A stretch of DNA of 64,000 nt from Istiophorus platypterus (taxonomy: Eukaryota; Chordata; Actinopteri; Istiophoriformes; Istiophoridae). The notes under the pieces are model-generated. The model made no database searches. It was not told where the DNA came from and worked only from the letters and a program-made list of their open reading frames with translations. The stretch's first letter is position 1, and each line of letters opens with the position of its first letter. Shown one piece after another: positions 1 through 14,530 of the stretch. The stretch is taken from NCBI GenBank assembly GCA_016859345.1, contig CM029124.1, forward strand, positions 11,178,001-11,242,000, read 5' to 3'. Made by a program: the position numbers and the translations under genes.

Positions 1-408
1 CTTTTTTCCAAAGTTGTTCACTGCTACTATGAAAGGGAAAAAAAACCCTGATAAAAAATGAAAAAAAAAAAAAAACCCTCTCAACCATGACTCCATAAAT
101 TATCAGTGAAACATTAAAGGGGTTTTATTCATTCCTCATAATTCGAATGGCCTCCCACTGGCCTCAGAAATTGCATTAGCGATGACTAACCGCCGTGTTT
201 AAATCACGCTGATGAAACTTAATGTGAAAGAACTAACTTGGTTATCATTACAATATAAACAGATACGAACCATGACACCAGTGGTGACATTACAGTAAAA
301 CTCATATAAGAGAAGCTACGTATTCATAAATGATGGCAAATACATTACTTTAAGTTTTAAATAAACTTGATTTCTCACCACAGAGCACAATCTGAGACCA
401 GTACTCAC
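1..408 (-). other. pcdh15: pcdh15 intron 4, 5' part (cut by window edge)
   Basis: The intron begins with the donor gtgagtac directly below exon 4 and continues off the left end. It holds a poly-A tract near 61-75 (plus strand). The next coding exon, which in mammals begins PPMNIHS and contains the partner cysteine of EC1, is not in the window. Confidence 0.85.
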
Positions 409-569
409 ATCTCTGTCCAGAACGCGCCCTGTACTGTTGAGGTAGAGCCTCTGTCGTGCCGGTTCCAGTATCACCCAGTGGTCATAGTTGTCCAGCAACG
501 TCAGTGATATGGTTCTGCCTGGGTCCTGGGCTCGACCATTTATCTGCATGTTTTCCACCAGAACTGTAC
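409..569 (-). CDS. pcdh15: pcdh15 exon 4, first half of cadherin domain EC1
   Basis: This internal coding exon of protocadherin-15 is 161 nt long: 2 nt finish a glycine codon begun in exon 3, then 53 codons follow. The peptide runs from TVLVENMQINGR through NYDHWVILEPARQRLYL to NSTGRVLDRD. It aligns with mammalian PCDH15 (TILVDNM, DYWVLLDP, FLNSTGRVLDRD in human), which I recognise from the protein. On the minus strand the acceptor reads ttcacag before 569 and the donor gtgagtac after 409; the exon ends in phase 0. LDRD is the calcium-binding motif equivalent to the cadherin LDRE. NST at residue 97 is a possible N-glycosylation site also present in mammals. EC1 lies at the tip-link contact with CDH23. 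Upstream sequence that stays open past the acceptor is intron. Identity is firm; the choice of paralog (a or b) is not. Confidence 0.95.
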
Positions 570-3427
570 CTGTGAAGGCAGAGCAGTCTCCATTTAATAA
601 ATAGCCCTGTTGTAGGAGCATATTCGCTATCATTGTTTTATTCTTACAGTACAGCATTAATTAATAGTTAATTAATAAATCATCTTGGCAAAGGAACAAA
701 AATGTATTTTAAATGTTTTTTCAAAAGACCTTTTTCCGCCTACAGACAAAATGTGTTATTGTTGAAAAGAATACCAAAGAGCAAAGTTGCTATGATAAAG
801 CTCATATTAGTCAAGAGGGAAAATAAATAAATGAAATCAAATAATATTAGATTATATATATAATTGTATAATAATATAATGATAATATAATATTTTATGA
901 GACTACGGCCATTTAAAAAAAAGTAAATTTCACATAAAAGATCTCTATGTCCTTCTAGACCTACCTGAACTTATAGGAAAAAAAAAAACTTTAAAAAATA
1001 AAAAGTTTACACCTAGAATGACAACTCAGTAAGAGCCTGAGAGTTCTTTGAGAATACTACTTTAGATCTCTGTAGACTATTCCACATCTTATGTAGGCAA
1101 ACCTCTAAATTTTATAATTATCATCCTTAAGGGCTCCAACACTTGGGTTATATTCCACAGCTTTAATCATTGAGTGATTAAACTTTGCCACAGGAGCCCT
1201 CTGGGACAAAGCTCCCAAAGCCTGTTAAGTCTAAGGATTTCTTGACTCCTAAGTGGCCAAATTAGTGGATTTATGAAATAACCGGTGCTTCACTACAAAA
1301 AGATGAAAAATCCAGGAGGAGCAGTGGCGAAGGTAATTTAATTGATATCAGCGATGCAAAAAGGAATTAAAACTCATACTTATGTAAAAGTACATCTTTC
1401 TCAAAATAAAACTGATAAAACTGCTGTTTCAAAAGTTTCAATGAAAGTAATTAGATAGTTGCACGCAAACTACAAATATTAACCGATTAACCATTGTGAA
1501 AACTGTTACAAGGGTCAGAGATTCAACCACAGCATGAAACGAACATATTTGGTTTGTGCAGCCCACCCCTGTCTTGCTAGCTCACTTATGCATACCTGCT
1601 TCAAGCCATCCACAGCATTCACACAGCGAAGGTCATGTTAGGACCAGCCTGTACAACACTGCATGTAATCTCTACATTGCATATGAAGCTTCATTACTGA
1701 TTTAAGAAGAAGACATGCACTGACAGTTTAGTTACAGAGATGAACAGTAAACACAAGGCAAGTGAGCCACTAGCCTTAGCAACTACTGTTCCTTCTAACC
1801 TGTCCAGCTGGTAACTTAAGCCATGTGCTATTTTATTTAGAGACGCATGTGCTAATACAGCATTGCTGATAATATCAAATTCAAAGGGATGACACTGGCT
1901 GACCCAGAACCTCAGCTAGAAAATACTCCAACAGAATAATTTTTGTGAAAAATTAATTCTCCTCATGGACTCACCAAAAATTTATTCACCGCCTGTGTTC
2001 ATTATTTTTGGTGTGGCACACTGCATCATTTTCTGGGGTATTTCCAATTCAGTAACTGAAATCAAACTTAACAAAATCATTTACAAATTTTATAAAATAT
2101 ATCTACTATGTATATCTAGAGACATAATGAATCATCTGAGAGATAGAAAAACGCACCACTACTGGTAACAAAATACCTGTCTTCTGAGCATCATAAATAC
2201 AGGCAGCATTTTTATCGAAAGCATCTTTGTAGGACACAACATGAGCAGAAAATATGAGCGAAACTGCAGCAATCATAACAATGTCTGAAGATGAGACAGA
2301 TGGCTTTTTAAAAACACATACAGACTACTATCATCTATTAGATCCAGCTCAATGTATCGTACAAAACCCAGAGCCTATGCTAACTATGCCTGGATACATC
2401 ACATGATTGATTTCCATATGCTATAGAAATGCTATCCACGCCTTGAAGACATACTGGGAAACGAACGTGTTTACAACTCAGTGCGAATTTGAATTTCACT
2501 TTATGTGCTTGTTTGAACCCTAACATCAGGTAAAACCCCTGCAGAAAAGAGTAAAAGCCATCACTTCAGTTTCGGAATAGATATGTTACTGACCTCATTT
2601 GTAATCTAAAGCCGGTCGATGCATTAATTGTCGTTAACAGAAAGTCATAAGTAGCTCATTTCAACTCTGAGTTGAAGAGCGAAGGAAAATGTTACAGTCA
2701 TCGGGAGCTTGGTAAGACAGTGATTTCCACTTCAACGGAGGGCGACAGCACATTTATGCAAGGAAGAGACGTACATGAAGCTTACATCCATTAGGAGTTA
2801 AAGCACCATCAGAGATGGTTCTGCTTAGTTCTTGAGTCTTCATTATTTCTTGTTTTTTGTATTTTTAATCTTACATTACCGAATTTCTTTTCTTTATATT
2901 TTGATTCACACCCTTTCCATTCAACACATTTCGCAAGTAATTAATGAAATGCCTAAAGTAAGCTTCTGATTCTTCAAAGTACACTATGATTTCTCCAAAA
3001 AGTGAGTTTGGTTTCAGGCCACTAAACATAACTATATATAGATAATGAACTACCGTAGAGAGAATTAAAAGCATTTGACATGCCTCGCCAATCTTCCAGC
3101 TGTAAAACCTAAGAGGGTGGTATTTTAATCGGCTTTTTAATTACTGCCCATAACATCTTGTACTTTATCCTTTCATAAAGCAGGTTTATCTATTTTGCCG
3201 AGTCACTCGGACTCTGAGATGCTCGAGGAGGAGCCCACATGGAGGTGTGATGGAAGCTCTTGCATTTTTATGCTGGTATTAATGACTGTGCTCCCTATTT
3301 GCAGCAGTCAGGGTTTGATGCATTTGTGTGTTGTGATCACAAGGACCTATAATTATCTGTCTCACTTGGGCTAAACTTCATCTGAAAAATGGATCTTCGT
3401 AGAATTTAATTTAAGAGTCAAAAGATG

Positions 3428-3432
3428 CCCCC

Positions 3433-3471
<39 letters not shown>
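3428..3471. repeat. C-run plus (CA)n microsatellite
   Basis: A run of eight C leads into about 18 CA units, inside pcdh15 intron 3. Confidence 0.95.
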
Positions 3472-3475
<4 letters not shown>

Positions 3476-5044
3476 TGGTTCATTAATCTAAAACACAGCT
3501 TTTCATAAATATATCTGCCTTAGTAACTTGAGTGGTGAGCTACATCTTTTTGAAACGCTGGGGTCGTAAATTACACTGCTGATAAAATTACAAGGGAGGG
3601 CTCAGAGAGCCTCCTTTTTTCTCAAGTTAATTGAAGCTCAGTTTTTCTGCTGTGACAGCCAATACTCCCGCTGTTCTGGTTACTTCCGCTCTCAGTCTCA
3701 GTCATACAACAAAGCCGTTTTCCTCATTCGTCAGGACTATGGCTGAGTCTGTTCCCTGAACTGTATATGTACTCATTAACTAAATTAAAAAAATCACTCT
3801 CTTTTTCTTAGTAGCCCGTGACCCAGTCAGGAGCGATCTCTGGTCAGAGTTGGTTCTGATCATGGCTTCGTGTTAGACTAACCCCACAGAGACAACACAG
3901 AAGGCACACTTTTATGCCAAATTTCGGTAATTCTGATATCCATAGATGATAACAACAGATAAGTGACGAAGGCTTGTTTCTGATAGGGCTCCAGGTTGAG
4001 TATGAAAAAAAAAGTCAGTTGGTTTTATTGGTATTAACACAGTGTTGTGTTTGAAATTTATTGAGCTTAATCCAGAATCTTAATTAATAATTGGTTCAGG
4101 TTGGCAGAGTGCAGCGAAGGCTAAAAACAGGCGCTTAACTCATGACTATGAATTCAAACCAGACAACTGCTCCAGAATCTGTCATTAAAACAAAATTCTT
4201 AAAATTGACATAATTTAATCTTTAAGAAACCCAATAAGGTTGAAAGATTTTATTTTTCAAAAGAGTGTAGATGTAAAATGGTGGTTCGGAGGATGGGGGC
4301 TACAATTTATTTTGTGAGAAAAAAAGCTGCATTTATTATTTGCAGATAGCTCTCCTCGGAAAGCCGCCGGATATAAATTAGCAACAATTTCAGTCACAAC
4401 TCGCTGTCACCCTGTGTTGAAAAGGTTTTCAGTTTCCCACCGACTTTATCAATTTTGGACCAATCTCGCAGATCGTTTTTTTGTGGGCAAACGTTCTAGA
4501 GGGATTTGAGGCATGTCGACAGCTGGATTTTATGAATGAAAACACCAGGTCTGAAATGTTTCACTTTGGTTTTTAAAGCTTCCCACGCTTCTGAAACTTC
4601 CCTCCTGAAGGCGATAGATTTAAAACATTTTTTTAATTAGCCAGTGTGAGAAATCCTTTGCTGGTTCTTCATCTCTGTGCTGTGTTTGGTACAGTGGCTA
4701 TATTGCTTAGAAGACTTGGGCAGCACTGGATGTTCATCACAGACATAGCACTTAACTATAGGTTTCAGTGTGGGCCTACACACTGTGGGTCAGATTTCAG
4801 AATGTCTCGGCAGTGTGTATTCTTATTCCATATTTCCAACCTGCCTGTTTAGTATCTATTTCTAATTCATACTATTTATTTCCTCCTTTATGTTGGTGAC
4901 ACAGATTCACTTGGGCTTTGACTGAGCAAAAACGTGTTGTCTACGAAGCTGTCAACAGTTAATCCATTACTGCTGCTGTTCAAGGTCAAAAAAAAAAATC
5001 TTGAAATCCTCATAACTGGCCAGGATAACAAATCCTTTTGTTAT

Positions 5045-5500
5045 CTGCAGCTCTTTATTCCAATGTGAGCAATCTCAGTATGAATCGTTTCATTAAACTC
5101 AGGAAAAGATTCAAAGGATTAAGCATTCCTCTCCAAAACAAACCTGGAGACCGGAGAGTTATTTGTGTCTCTGTGATGTCCCATCTGGATTATTATAATT
5201 CCCCTTCCGTCAGAAATAGTAAAAAGTGTTTTCCTGGCACTACAAGAAGAGCATATTACCCCTATTCTGGCATCACTTCACTGGGTACTAATTTAAGAAA
5301 TGATTTTAAGATTTTACTGATTACTTTCGAACCACAGAGGCTCCATATCTGACAGCTTGCTGGCTGAGGTCCTGCCGAAGCTCCTGTTTTGGATGTTCCA
5401 AAATATATAAAAACCGAAGGAGATCAGCCTCTGCAATTCAGGCGGCTTGACTGTGGAATTGGACGACTGAGGAAATCATGGCCCTGCCTGGATGATGACC
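5045..5500 (+). mobile_element. decayed LINE tail (L2/Rex1-like reverse transcriptase C-terminus)
   Basis: An open frame from about 5038 to 5352 includes VSVMSHLDYYNS, then YYPYSGITSL and RNDFKILLITFE. These match, in order, the C-terminal part of fish L2/Rex1-type non-LTR reverse transcriptases, where LDYCNSL, HITPVL-SLHWLP and DFKILLLTYKAL blocks occur. Past the stop, 5354-5475 in shifted frames still shows traces of the final segment (a WN..LPEEI-like end). The copy is 5'-truncated, frameshifted and dead. Family assignment is from motif memory, so the superfamily is likely and the exact family is not settled. Confidence 0.65.
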
Positions 5501-7362
5501 ATTTTTAGGGTGTGAGACCAACCTTAAATCTTTACTGTATTAGACTGTCTGACTGATTCAGCCATGATATATAGCCCAAATACTGTAATTACAAATCTTA
5601 GATAAAGCAGAAAATCAAAACATTATCATAGTTATAAAAGTCACACTGAGTACCTTATGAAAATGTATAATTGTAAACACTTAAAATTTTGTACAGCCAA
5701 CAGCTTTTTGCATTTTTTATATAATACACCCAAATTGAACATAAAATGTATAAAAGAAGGGAAGCATACAATGATGCAGCTACAAAAAATTAAAAACAAA
5801 ATCAAAAAAATCAGTTGAAAACACCTTTCACCATCAAAGTCTTGCGCAGTCATGACTGTGGAACCTGTGCAGTGCCTCATTGGGGACCGTGCAATGGTAC
5901 CTGGCATGACTAAGAGGAGAAGGACGTGGATGATCTAAACCTGGGATATTTCAAAGCTATGAAAATGGTCTGTGTACTCACAGCATGTGGTGGTAAAGCA
6001 GCAATTACTAAAAGTTTAACTGTGAGAGCACTTGTCAAATTACAGGACTAGTCAGGGGGGATTTGTCACAGAAAACCATCATAGAAGTTTTTGACTTTCT
6101 TGTGAACTTTATGTTTGGCAAAAAAAATTAGGTATTCTGAGATATGTCATGTGTGATTGCTCTGCCCACATAGTGAATTCCTCATCTTACTCAGGCACAG
6201 AAACTCATGAACACATACAGTACAAATTTGCACCAGCTGTCAAGGGACTCTGCTCCGCTTACATTGCCAAAATTAAAATGTGTGTATTACAGCCACCACC
6301 AAACAAGGAAAGATGTAATATCACTGCCATCTCAGCATTCAAAATGCTTAACAACCTCTTATTACTTTAGATATAATCTGACATGAAAAAACATCTGTCT
6401 GTTTATGTATTTCTGCCAAAGTAAACAACAGTCAAAGAAACAAAGGGGGAAAAAAAGCAACAGCTGTTACAGTGAGTAAACAGAGATTCAAAGAAATGTT
6501 CTGAGAAACAGTGTCGCAGCAATCGTTTCCTCTGGAGAAATTTAAAGCATTTCCTTTTTACTTCCCTTTAATACTACATGAGGTGTTACTCATAAGTATG
6601 TACACAGAGTTTATTTTGGGCCTTGAGCATTATTTTGTCAATGGAGGGCATAAAATCAACACCCTGCCATCCTCGAGAACTGAGTTAATTTCAGTCTGGG
6701 TGAAACTATCAACTTTTTTTACCATCATCTTGGCATAAAGCTAATTTGCCATGCCTAAGATAGATCAAGAGGGAGAAAAAAAAAACAAAAAACAAAAAAC
6801 AAACACCATTTCCTGCCTGCAAATGATATCTCAAAATCCCTATGGTACGATACAGTGGTGATGGCAAACTCAATCATATATTTCTGCAACCCTCTCTCCC
6901 TGTTCTTTAACAGAGCGATTTAGTACATTTAGAGGACATTACCTCCAAGAAAGACATTTCAAATTTAAAGCAGAAATAACCCATATTATCATAACTGAAA
7001 AGGTTGCACAAGAAAATACATATATACACTTAACAGGCATGACACTCCATTTTAAAACAAGACCAAGGTCGTGTTCAGATTGTCTTTAGACCTGCATCAT
7101 TTGAATGTCAGCAGTCTGACACAGTGGGGATGCAACAAAGGGGACGCTGGAAAAATAAAATGCAGGGTTGTCATGCAAAAAGGTTGAACATGGCACAACT
7201 TTTGCTGCAACACATTGCAGGGTCATCAGTCAAGCCGCTGCAGTGACATCAAATATAACATGAATACAGTGTAGATCTGTTACTAGAAACGGTCTTCACA
7301 CCACCACCAAAGCCTTTGCACTGTTTTACTGCGGGGCTGTTTTTCTGTCTGAATGCCAGTAG

Positions 7363-7575
7363 GGCTGTAACTAATGATAATTTTCACTATCGATTAATCT
7401 GCTAATTCCTTATTCAATAAATCGTTACTAAGACAAAACACCAAAGAAAATGGCAAACACCTTCATAGTTCCTAAGGGGAAATCTTCAGATGTCCAACTA
7501 AAGCAGCAAATCATCTACAATCAGCTACAATTTCTGTCCATTGATAACTGATTGATTGACTAATCACTGCAAGTT
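7363..7575. repeat. dispersed teleost repeat (GATTAATC-type, MITE-like), decayed
   Basis: The segment begins gggctgtaactaatgat, has ATTTTCACTATCGATTAATC, and ends with CTGATTGATTGACTAATCA. This is the layout of a very common non-autonomous repeat of spiny-rayed fishes, with ATTATCGATTAATC-type ends. The ends here are roughly inverted. It has no coding capacity. It is recognised from pattern memory and unconfirmed. Confidence 0.55.
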
Positions 7576-7604
7576 CAAATGCCCTCTAACAGTCAACAGC
7601 CATG

Positions 7605-8040
7605 CTGGTATCTCTATGCAGCTGCAAACCACTGAGACAACTCTGAGCCCAAAGCTAAAGTCAGCATGCTCACAACATGTTCACAGTGACAATGCTAAAA
7701 CGCTGATACTGAGTATAACGTTTAAATCCTAGTTTAGCGTGTTATCATATTAACATTTGCTATTTTAATCGTGTGCATATTTAAATAGTTTTGCAGGTAT
7801 TTAGTCAAACACAGTATTGGAAAAATTAAACTGTCAAATGTAAACCTCACAGTGGTGCTATGTGAAAAGTCATATGGTCACCAAAGTCATAAGGAATCAT
7901 CACCGTGGCTCAATGTATAGCTATACAAAACTTCATGGCAATGAATCCAGTAGTTGTAGATATTTCAGCCTGGACAAAAGTAGTTATATGAATGACTGAC
8001 CGACAGACTAACATTGCCACCCATAGAGCCGCATCACTGT
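7605..8040. repeat. dispersed teleost repeat, decayed
   Basis: The order of blocks is distinctive: CATGCTCACAACATGTTCACAGTGACAATGCTAA, then TAGTTTAGCGTGTTA, TTTTGCAGGTATTTAGTCA, CAGTGGTGCTATGTGAAAAGTCA, ACTTCATGGCAATGAATCCA, AGATATTTCAGCCTGGACAAAAGT and CCGACAGACTAACATTGCCA. This matches a repeat family I recognise from many percomorph genomes. It is non-coding, old and diverged. Family name and class are uncertain. Confidence 0.6.
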
Positions 8041-11000
8041 AACATCACTGGTCATAAATAACTATTTAAAATGACATATAATAGACAAAGTACAAAAATA
8101 AAATACAGCTTTATAGCCCTCTGTCTGCACATACTGTATGCAAGCAGGCACCCACAGAACATGCAGTGCACTATACTGAAAGAAGAAGGTTGATATATTC
8201 CACCGCAGAGTTTTTAGTCTTGCTTTTAGTACACTGGTATAGCCAGGCTCAGTCCATGTTCCAAAGATAGGGAAATGAGTTGGAAGTTGCCCTACTGCCA
8301 GCAAAACCTCCATTTATTCTGGGGATAACCAAATGACCTGCATCAAGAAGATGCAGAGTACAGCTCAGTCTATTCACCTGAACAATATGAGATGGATATG
8401 ATGTAGCCGCATCATTCAGGGCATTTTTACATTTGGAGAATAACTTGAAAAATCAGCCACAGTTTGTAGTGACAGAAAGTGCAAGAAAAAAAACAAAAAA
8501 ACAAACAAAAAAAGCTTTCTAATCTAATCAGCTGTTTTGTACATTCTGTTTTATGCATTTTGTAAAAGCTGGAATATACAAGCTGATGTAGTAATCAAGC
8601 CTGGATGAAAGATACTTGTCCAATCCTAAATAAGTAATAAATTCACACACATAAACATACACACAGCACACACATTAATTTGACTACAACCAGCACCAGG
8701 ATCTTTAATGTCCGCCTACATCCTCTCATACATTGAACAAACTTAGGTATAATTTGCACACATTTTGCAAAACAGCGTCTCACGCCTCTGCAGGATCCAG
8801 GCTGGTCTTCAATTGATCAGCATCGCCAAAAGGTTGGAAAAAAGAACCTCTTAGGCTAGTTGCCAATTATGGGTACTGCTACCTGCTCCCACACAGATTT
8901 GTGTCTACACTTCTCTGTGGTGATGCATTGTACTTGCCGTTAAGGCTGGTTGGTTTTAGTGAAACAAGTATTTTCAGCCTCCGAAAGCTTGTTGGCACCT
9001 CCTGGCAGCAATGAAGACAGAAGGTGCCAGCAATCCACATTTCTTGTTTATCAAAAACGCCTATTCTATCAATTTAAATATTTTACTAGGTGTATAAACT
9101 ATAGGTACAGGTATGAGTGTTATTAAAACAAACTGACATCAACTGCTGCAGCTGAACAAGGTAATAAATTACAACAATTTATATGTTTGCAAACAAACCA
9201 AAAGTAAATTTTAATTTCAAAACCCAACTCTAATATCTGGACAGAAATAAGGATGCTGGAATCAGGCTGAGCTTTCATGAAATTCAAAATAGAACTTTAA
9301 CTGGGAGGTAACAGATGTCACACAGTAATCAAATTAAACTAATCCACTAACAAATGTGGCACATCATTATTTACTTTAGAGTCCCACCCACATGTCCCAC
9401 ATACAGTAGTTTGTATTACACCAAGAGAAATGAAATCAGCCTGTTTATTCTGATTAAAAGTCAAAGGAAATTGGTCCAGTAAACGAGTTTTGTCAGTGTG
9501 ACTTGCATAATTCTTGATGATGTGATGTGGTTTTGTTTTGTGGGCTAGACTACAGTATGGCGAGAACGTTTCAGGCAGCTCCTATTGAGTAATATGTGTA
9601 AATTCATAAAATACACTGTGTGTCCTAACCTTAACAGGGGCTTATATGATTAAACGATCCATACCGTCTTTACAATGTAAATCTCTGCTATGATTTAAAT
9701 GTTAAAAATTAATCAAGAGATGTCCAAGACAGAAACGTCGCCGTTCTGCTGCAGGAGATTGTGTTGTGATAGAAAAGATGAACAACACTGAGCTTACAGA
9801 TGATGCTGAAAAGTATATTAAGCCACCGGCACTGATTCTAAAATTACATCATTAAAATCAGTAGCAAGGCTGTTGTTGCTTCGTCTGCTGAAGAACATTG
9901 AAAAGTACAGCCAATTTTCGCATGTTATTTCTCTCCCAAGTAGTTCACTACCCAATGGACTTCAGGATAGCTGTTGTTGAGCTTACAAAAATATCCTAAT
10001 GCCACCTCTAATTCTAAAATACATTAACTTCACAAACCATTCAGTCAAAACCAAGGTAAATATAATAACCTAAATTGCACATGTAGGCATATCAGTGCAA
10101 TAAAGCCTATCATATACCATTGACTGGGTTATATGCACCACAACCATGTCCCTGTCACCATAATGACATGTCATTGCTCCTCTGCTCTCTTGCATAAACG
10201 GTGCAGATACAGGGGGAAAAAAAATCCATGTTGGTAAGCTCTGCTGCCACAAAGAATCCTACAATATAAAATTATTCTCTGGAAGCTTTTGCATAGTATG
10301 TACTTTTTACAAAACATCATCACATGCAATAGTGTCAGTTTCAATTGTTTGTGAGTAACACTGAATAATGCCACAAGGCCTTCACCTTCTCCTCTAATGC
10401 CATTTTAACAGGTTAAAATCTTCAGATAAAAAAAAATAAATTAAATTGACAAAAATGAAATACGATAAGATAAAATAAAACCATTGCCCTAATAGAAAAG
10501 GTATTCATTACACTGAATGAATGAATGAACTGGTATGTGAGACTTAGCTTTGCTGAGAATGGACAGCCTGGATCTAAGACTAAAGAACAATCAATACTTA
10601 AATATCAGACAGCTTTGCATCTGTCTACACTGCTATGGCGATCCATCTTCGATTACATGGACAAGCTTTTAGCACACAAATAGCTCGTTATGTCTTTTAT
10701 AGCTGAGTTAAAGAGAATGCTCTGATGCTTTAAATAGCATTCTGGGTGTTTAGAATTAGCTAGTAAAGGAGTAAAGGTGAGCAGGTAACATTAAGTATTG
10801 TAAAGGTTTTGATTTAACTTAAAATTCAAACTGTGTCACAGTAATCCTACTGTGAAACTGGACATGCTTTTAATATTATACTCTTCATCTATATGCTCCC
10901 TGCAGGAGGCCACGTAACACTGTGAGAACATCAGGAAGTTGAAGCATCATTGTAAAAGCTGAATAAAGCACCACTGCATGAGGCTGAAAAGTCTGTAACA

Positions 11001-12952
11001 GGCTCAGTTAAGAGTATTAATGTCGCATAAATGTAGTCCCAAAGCTCAGATTTCAAGAATCAAGCTTTTCATCTGTGATGTCAATTTGATTTACAGCCTG
11101 GAGCTGCACCACTGATATTGTATGGGAGACTGACTTTTTGCATTTCTAGAATATTAGCTTGAAAGATGTCCTAGGTATTGGAACTGACTCCTTTGCCATC
11201 ATTTTCAAGTAATTCTCTATTCAACTGTACATTGGCTTGACATGAGCAATGGGGCGTGTTCATCTCTCCTGTTTCTTGCTTGGGAGGCGAGCGATGAATA
11301 TTCACAAATACAGCCAAAATTGCTGGAGGCCATAGGTATGAGATTTGTTTTTTAAAATTCTGACACATAGATTTAACCCAGGCAGTGTTTCTTGATCGCA
11401 TTAATTGAGATATATATATATATATTTTTTATTTATTTTTTTTTTCTGGAATAACTGTGCCTTTTGAATTTCAATCAAGTTATAAAACATTTGGATAAAT
11501 TCTGTCTGCGAAAAATATGTCACTGTCTAAGATGAATGCACTACCTAAAAAATTAATGGGACTAATAATGGGTAAGACATTAAAGGAGGACCTGGTACAA
11601 GCAGCTTGACTTTTTGGCCACTAGCTGTGTTTTGTGTGAAGAAAGAATAAAAGCTGTGCTCTCTCGCTACGGGGCCTGTTCAACCACTGTGGTGTGTGTC
11701 CAAAATCTGTCCAAGCTGAGGTGTTATATAGAGTACGTCTAATACACTTGGCCAGTCTTCATTCAAAGAATTTGGCAGAGAGCATCATGTGGGAGAAATC
11801 TCATTACTGACCAAACACAGGTTTTATACTTATCAGGTTACTTGAGAGCATGTAAAGTTGAATATACAGCTGTAACTTGATTTCTCCCAACAAACTGGTA
11901 TCTTGTGTATGTGTAAACATTGTCAGTTATAAAGAAAATGCCCATATACAATCAGAACGAATCACTGTATCCGCCCGCCTAAACGTCGCTCTCACTGTTG
12001 CCTCATCTGTAATTGATTAGGGGATTGTGTGATTATGGTCTGTCCCTAACTAACAGCAAAGGGAGCTCCTAAGCTGTGTTGTAGAAAAAAATAAGCACCT
12101 TAACAGTATAAACGTCCCAGCAGCATCTTCTACATCCGTACCCACTGTGTGGTTTCAATGGAGAAACAATGGCAATAATGCTATTTTCCTATCTTTTTAA
12201 CATGCTATAAATCTTCAAGAATTCTGCCAATCTGTGCCAGTGCGTGTGAATGCTATGCTAGCTGCGGAAGGTATACTGAATGTGTACACACGCTGCCTTT
12301 GCTTTTTAATTATTTTAACAGTGAACCCATCCTTTACAGAAACAGTGTTGGCTCCTTAAATTTATAGTCTTCTGTCTAACTTCTACATTGTGACCACTCC
12401 TGTGGTCTGGCTTTAGTCTCTACCTATAGGTTTTTAAGGTTTTTTGCTGCTGAGTCAGTCTGACATCCTGGATATAACCCTCAAATGCATTCTGTAGACC
12501 TTCCTGTCTGATTCTCCTTGAAATTGCTTTTTCGTGTTTCCAAAAATTGCATAATATTTCTTCAGGGAGTGTAGTTAGTGACAGTGGGGGCGCCGACAAT
12601 GGGACGGTTCGATCTCCACAGCAACATTTCTATTGCTGAACCACACAAACTTCATTCTGTTTGCAAATTTGTATTGCTTGAACGTGACATCTTAATATGA
12701 AATATGAATGACCAGTCATTATTATGTATGTTCAAATTCAATCTAATCCACAATCCTATTGCAGTGTGCTGGAAATTGACCAATGAATGCTTTGTATGTT
12801 ATAAACAGAGGACAGTGGACAATAAATGAACCATATGATACAGGCAGCTTTCGGACACTTTTCTTAAAAACCTGATAGAAATATTTCCTTAAAGAAAACA
12901 TAGATCTTAAAGGGCAGGTTTCATTAAGGTTAAAATAGAAAATGTTTGCAAG

Positions 12953-12989
12953 CGCACACACGCACACACGCACACACGCACACACGCAC

Positions 12990-13023
<34 letters not shown>
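12953..13023. repeat. (CGCACACA)n / (CA)n compound microsatellite
   Basis: Six imperfect CGCACACA units pass into a pure CA run. The open frame across it on the minus strand is a repeat artefact. Confidence 0.95.
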
Positions 13024-13025
<2 letters not shown>

Positions 13026-14372
13026 AGGAAGTTTACCAACAACAGAAAATTAAATCACCAACTTCCTTCAATATTCTGAAGAGGCAAAAATCAACCAATA
13101 AGTCATACAAACTGTGGTATAACATATAATGCACAATCAATATTTTATAACAAGGGGCCATCACAGTGCAAAAAACCTTGGTTCTTTCTGTTGATGGTCG
13201 GCTGTATGCGACTCCAGAGACTCAAGGAGGCTTTGATTTACTTTAATTTTGTTGCAGAGACAAAAGTTATGTGCCAGAAAATGCCAAGATCATTAAAACT
13301 GCCCCAAGCATTATTATGGTGTCCACGAACTTGGCATCGTTGTTTCAGTGGAGCAGCTCCGGGATCTCTCTACTGATGATGCCATCAATGCAGTCTTTAC
13401 GGGAAGATGCTGCAGTTAAAGGATGCCGGGATTCAAGATGTGAATTAAAGTAAAAAACACGCTTTGTGACACTCTATGATGACACCATTAATCTAAATTG
13501 ACAATCCCAACATATTCTTTGGGAAAATAGCTTGAATAATGCAGTGAGGTTTGTGTGCTTGCACCAGGGACAGCAGTCATAAAAAAGGCATTTCTTTCTG
13601 TTCTACTTCTAAGGAAAATCTGGTGAGAGAGAACAACATTTTTAGTGCAATTTTTAATTTAGTACAGACTGCTAACTTAACATGTTGTGATTTTCTCTGA
13701 TCAAACAGAGGTAAACATTTTAAATTATATTAAGCAATTCAACTTGGATATTATTTGCATCCCAGACATTTTACATTGATATTTAAAACCCCGAAGAACC
13801 CAAGTACTGTCATGCAATAAATTATACAGTGCTGCATAACACGAAAGGCCTGTTTCTATAGCTAGCACAAAGAGATTTACAACAGGGGCAGAAGTAATTA
13901 TGCAGACCGTTTATCTCCACAATATACTGTAATTGCTGTCTTTATTTGCACATCAAACACTAAAGCATGTTCTCCAATTCTAAAAGAAAAATAATAGCAT
14001 TAACACGACTAGTAATCTAATTAGGAGCAGGTAGACAGAGGGTACATGCTGTTGCAGGGCACTTTAAATTTGAAAAACAAAGACATTCAGTGCCTCAAAA
14101 TCAGGTTATATCATTTTCAGGTCATATAAAAACAATGGCTTATTAGGAGGATAAACCATACACTATTATAGGTTTGTATTGGGGTATTTACAAAGTCCAG
14201 TATGAAATGTATAATTGAGACTCACTGAATGTCCCGCCCTCCTATTTCCCTCTCTAATCCATAAGCAGCAGGTGTTGTGCACTAATCCCAGCCTTTCAGC
14301 TAGGCTCTAATTATATATTGATGACCTAGCAATCATCGTAACTGGACGTGATCATAGAATTGAACAGAGACC

Positions 14373-14392
14373 TGTGTGTGTGTGTGTGTGTG
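14373..14392. repeat. (GT)n microsatellite, short
   Basis: Ten GT units, followed after three A by CACAC, so the locus can fold on itself. It lies 140 bp from the much longer CA tract at 14531. Confidence 0.9.
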
Positions 14393-14526
14393 AAACACAC
14401 AGTAGTGAGAGACTGTGTACAACCATAAATCAGACATCTGCATAGAACTGATTACAAAAATTCATAAACAAGTGCAACATGTTCCCACTCATGTATCTCT
14501 GTCTCTCACACACTCCCCTACACACA

Positions 14527-14530
<4 letters not shown>

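Noticed and set aside
12560..12660. Possible tRNA gene or SINE head (GGTTCGATCTC resembles a polymerase III B box)
   Set aside because: No A box at the right distance and no cloverleaf can be drawn; at most a SINE scrap.
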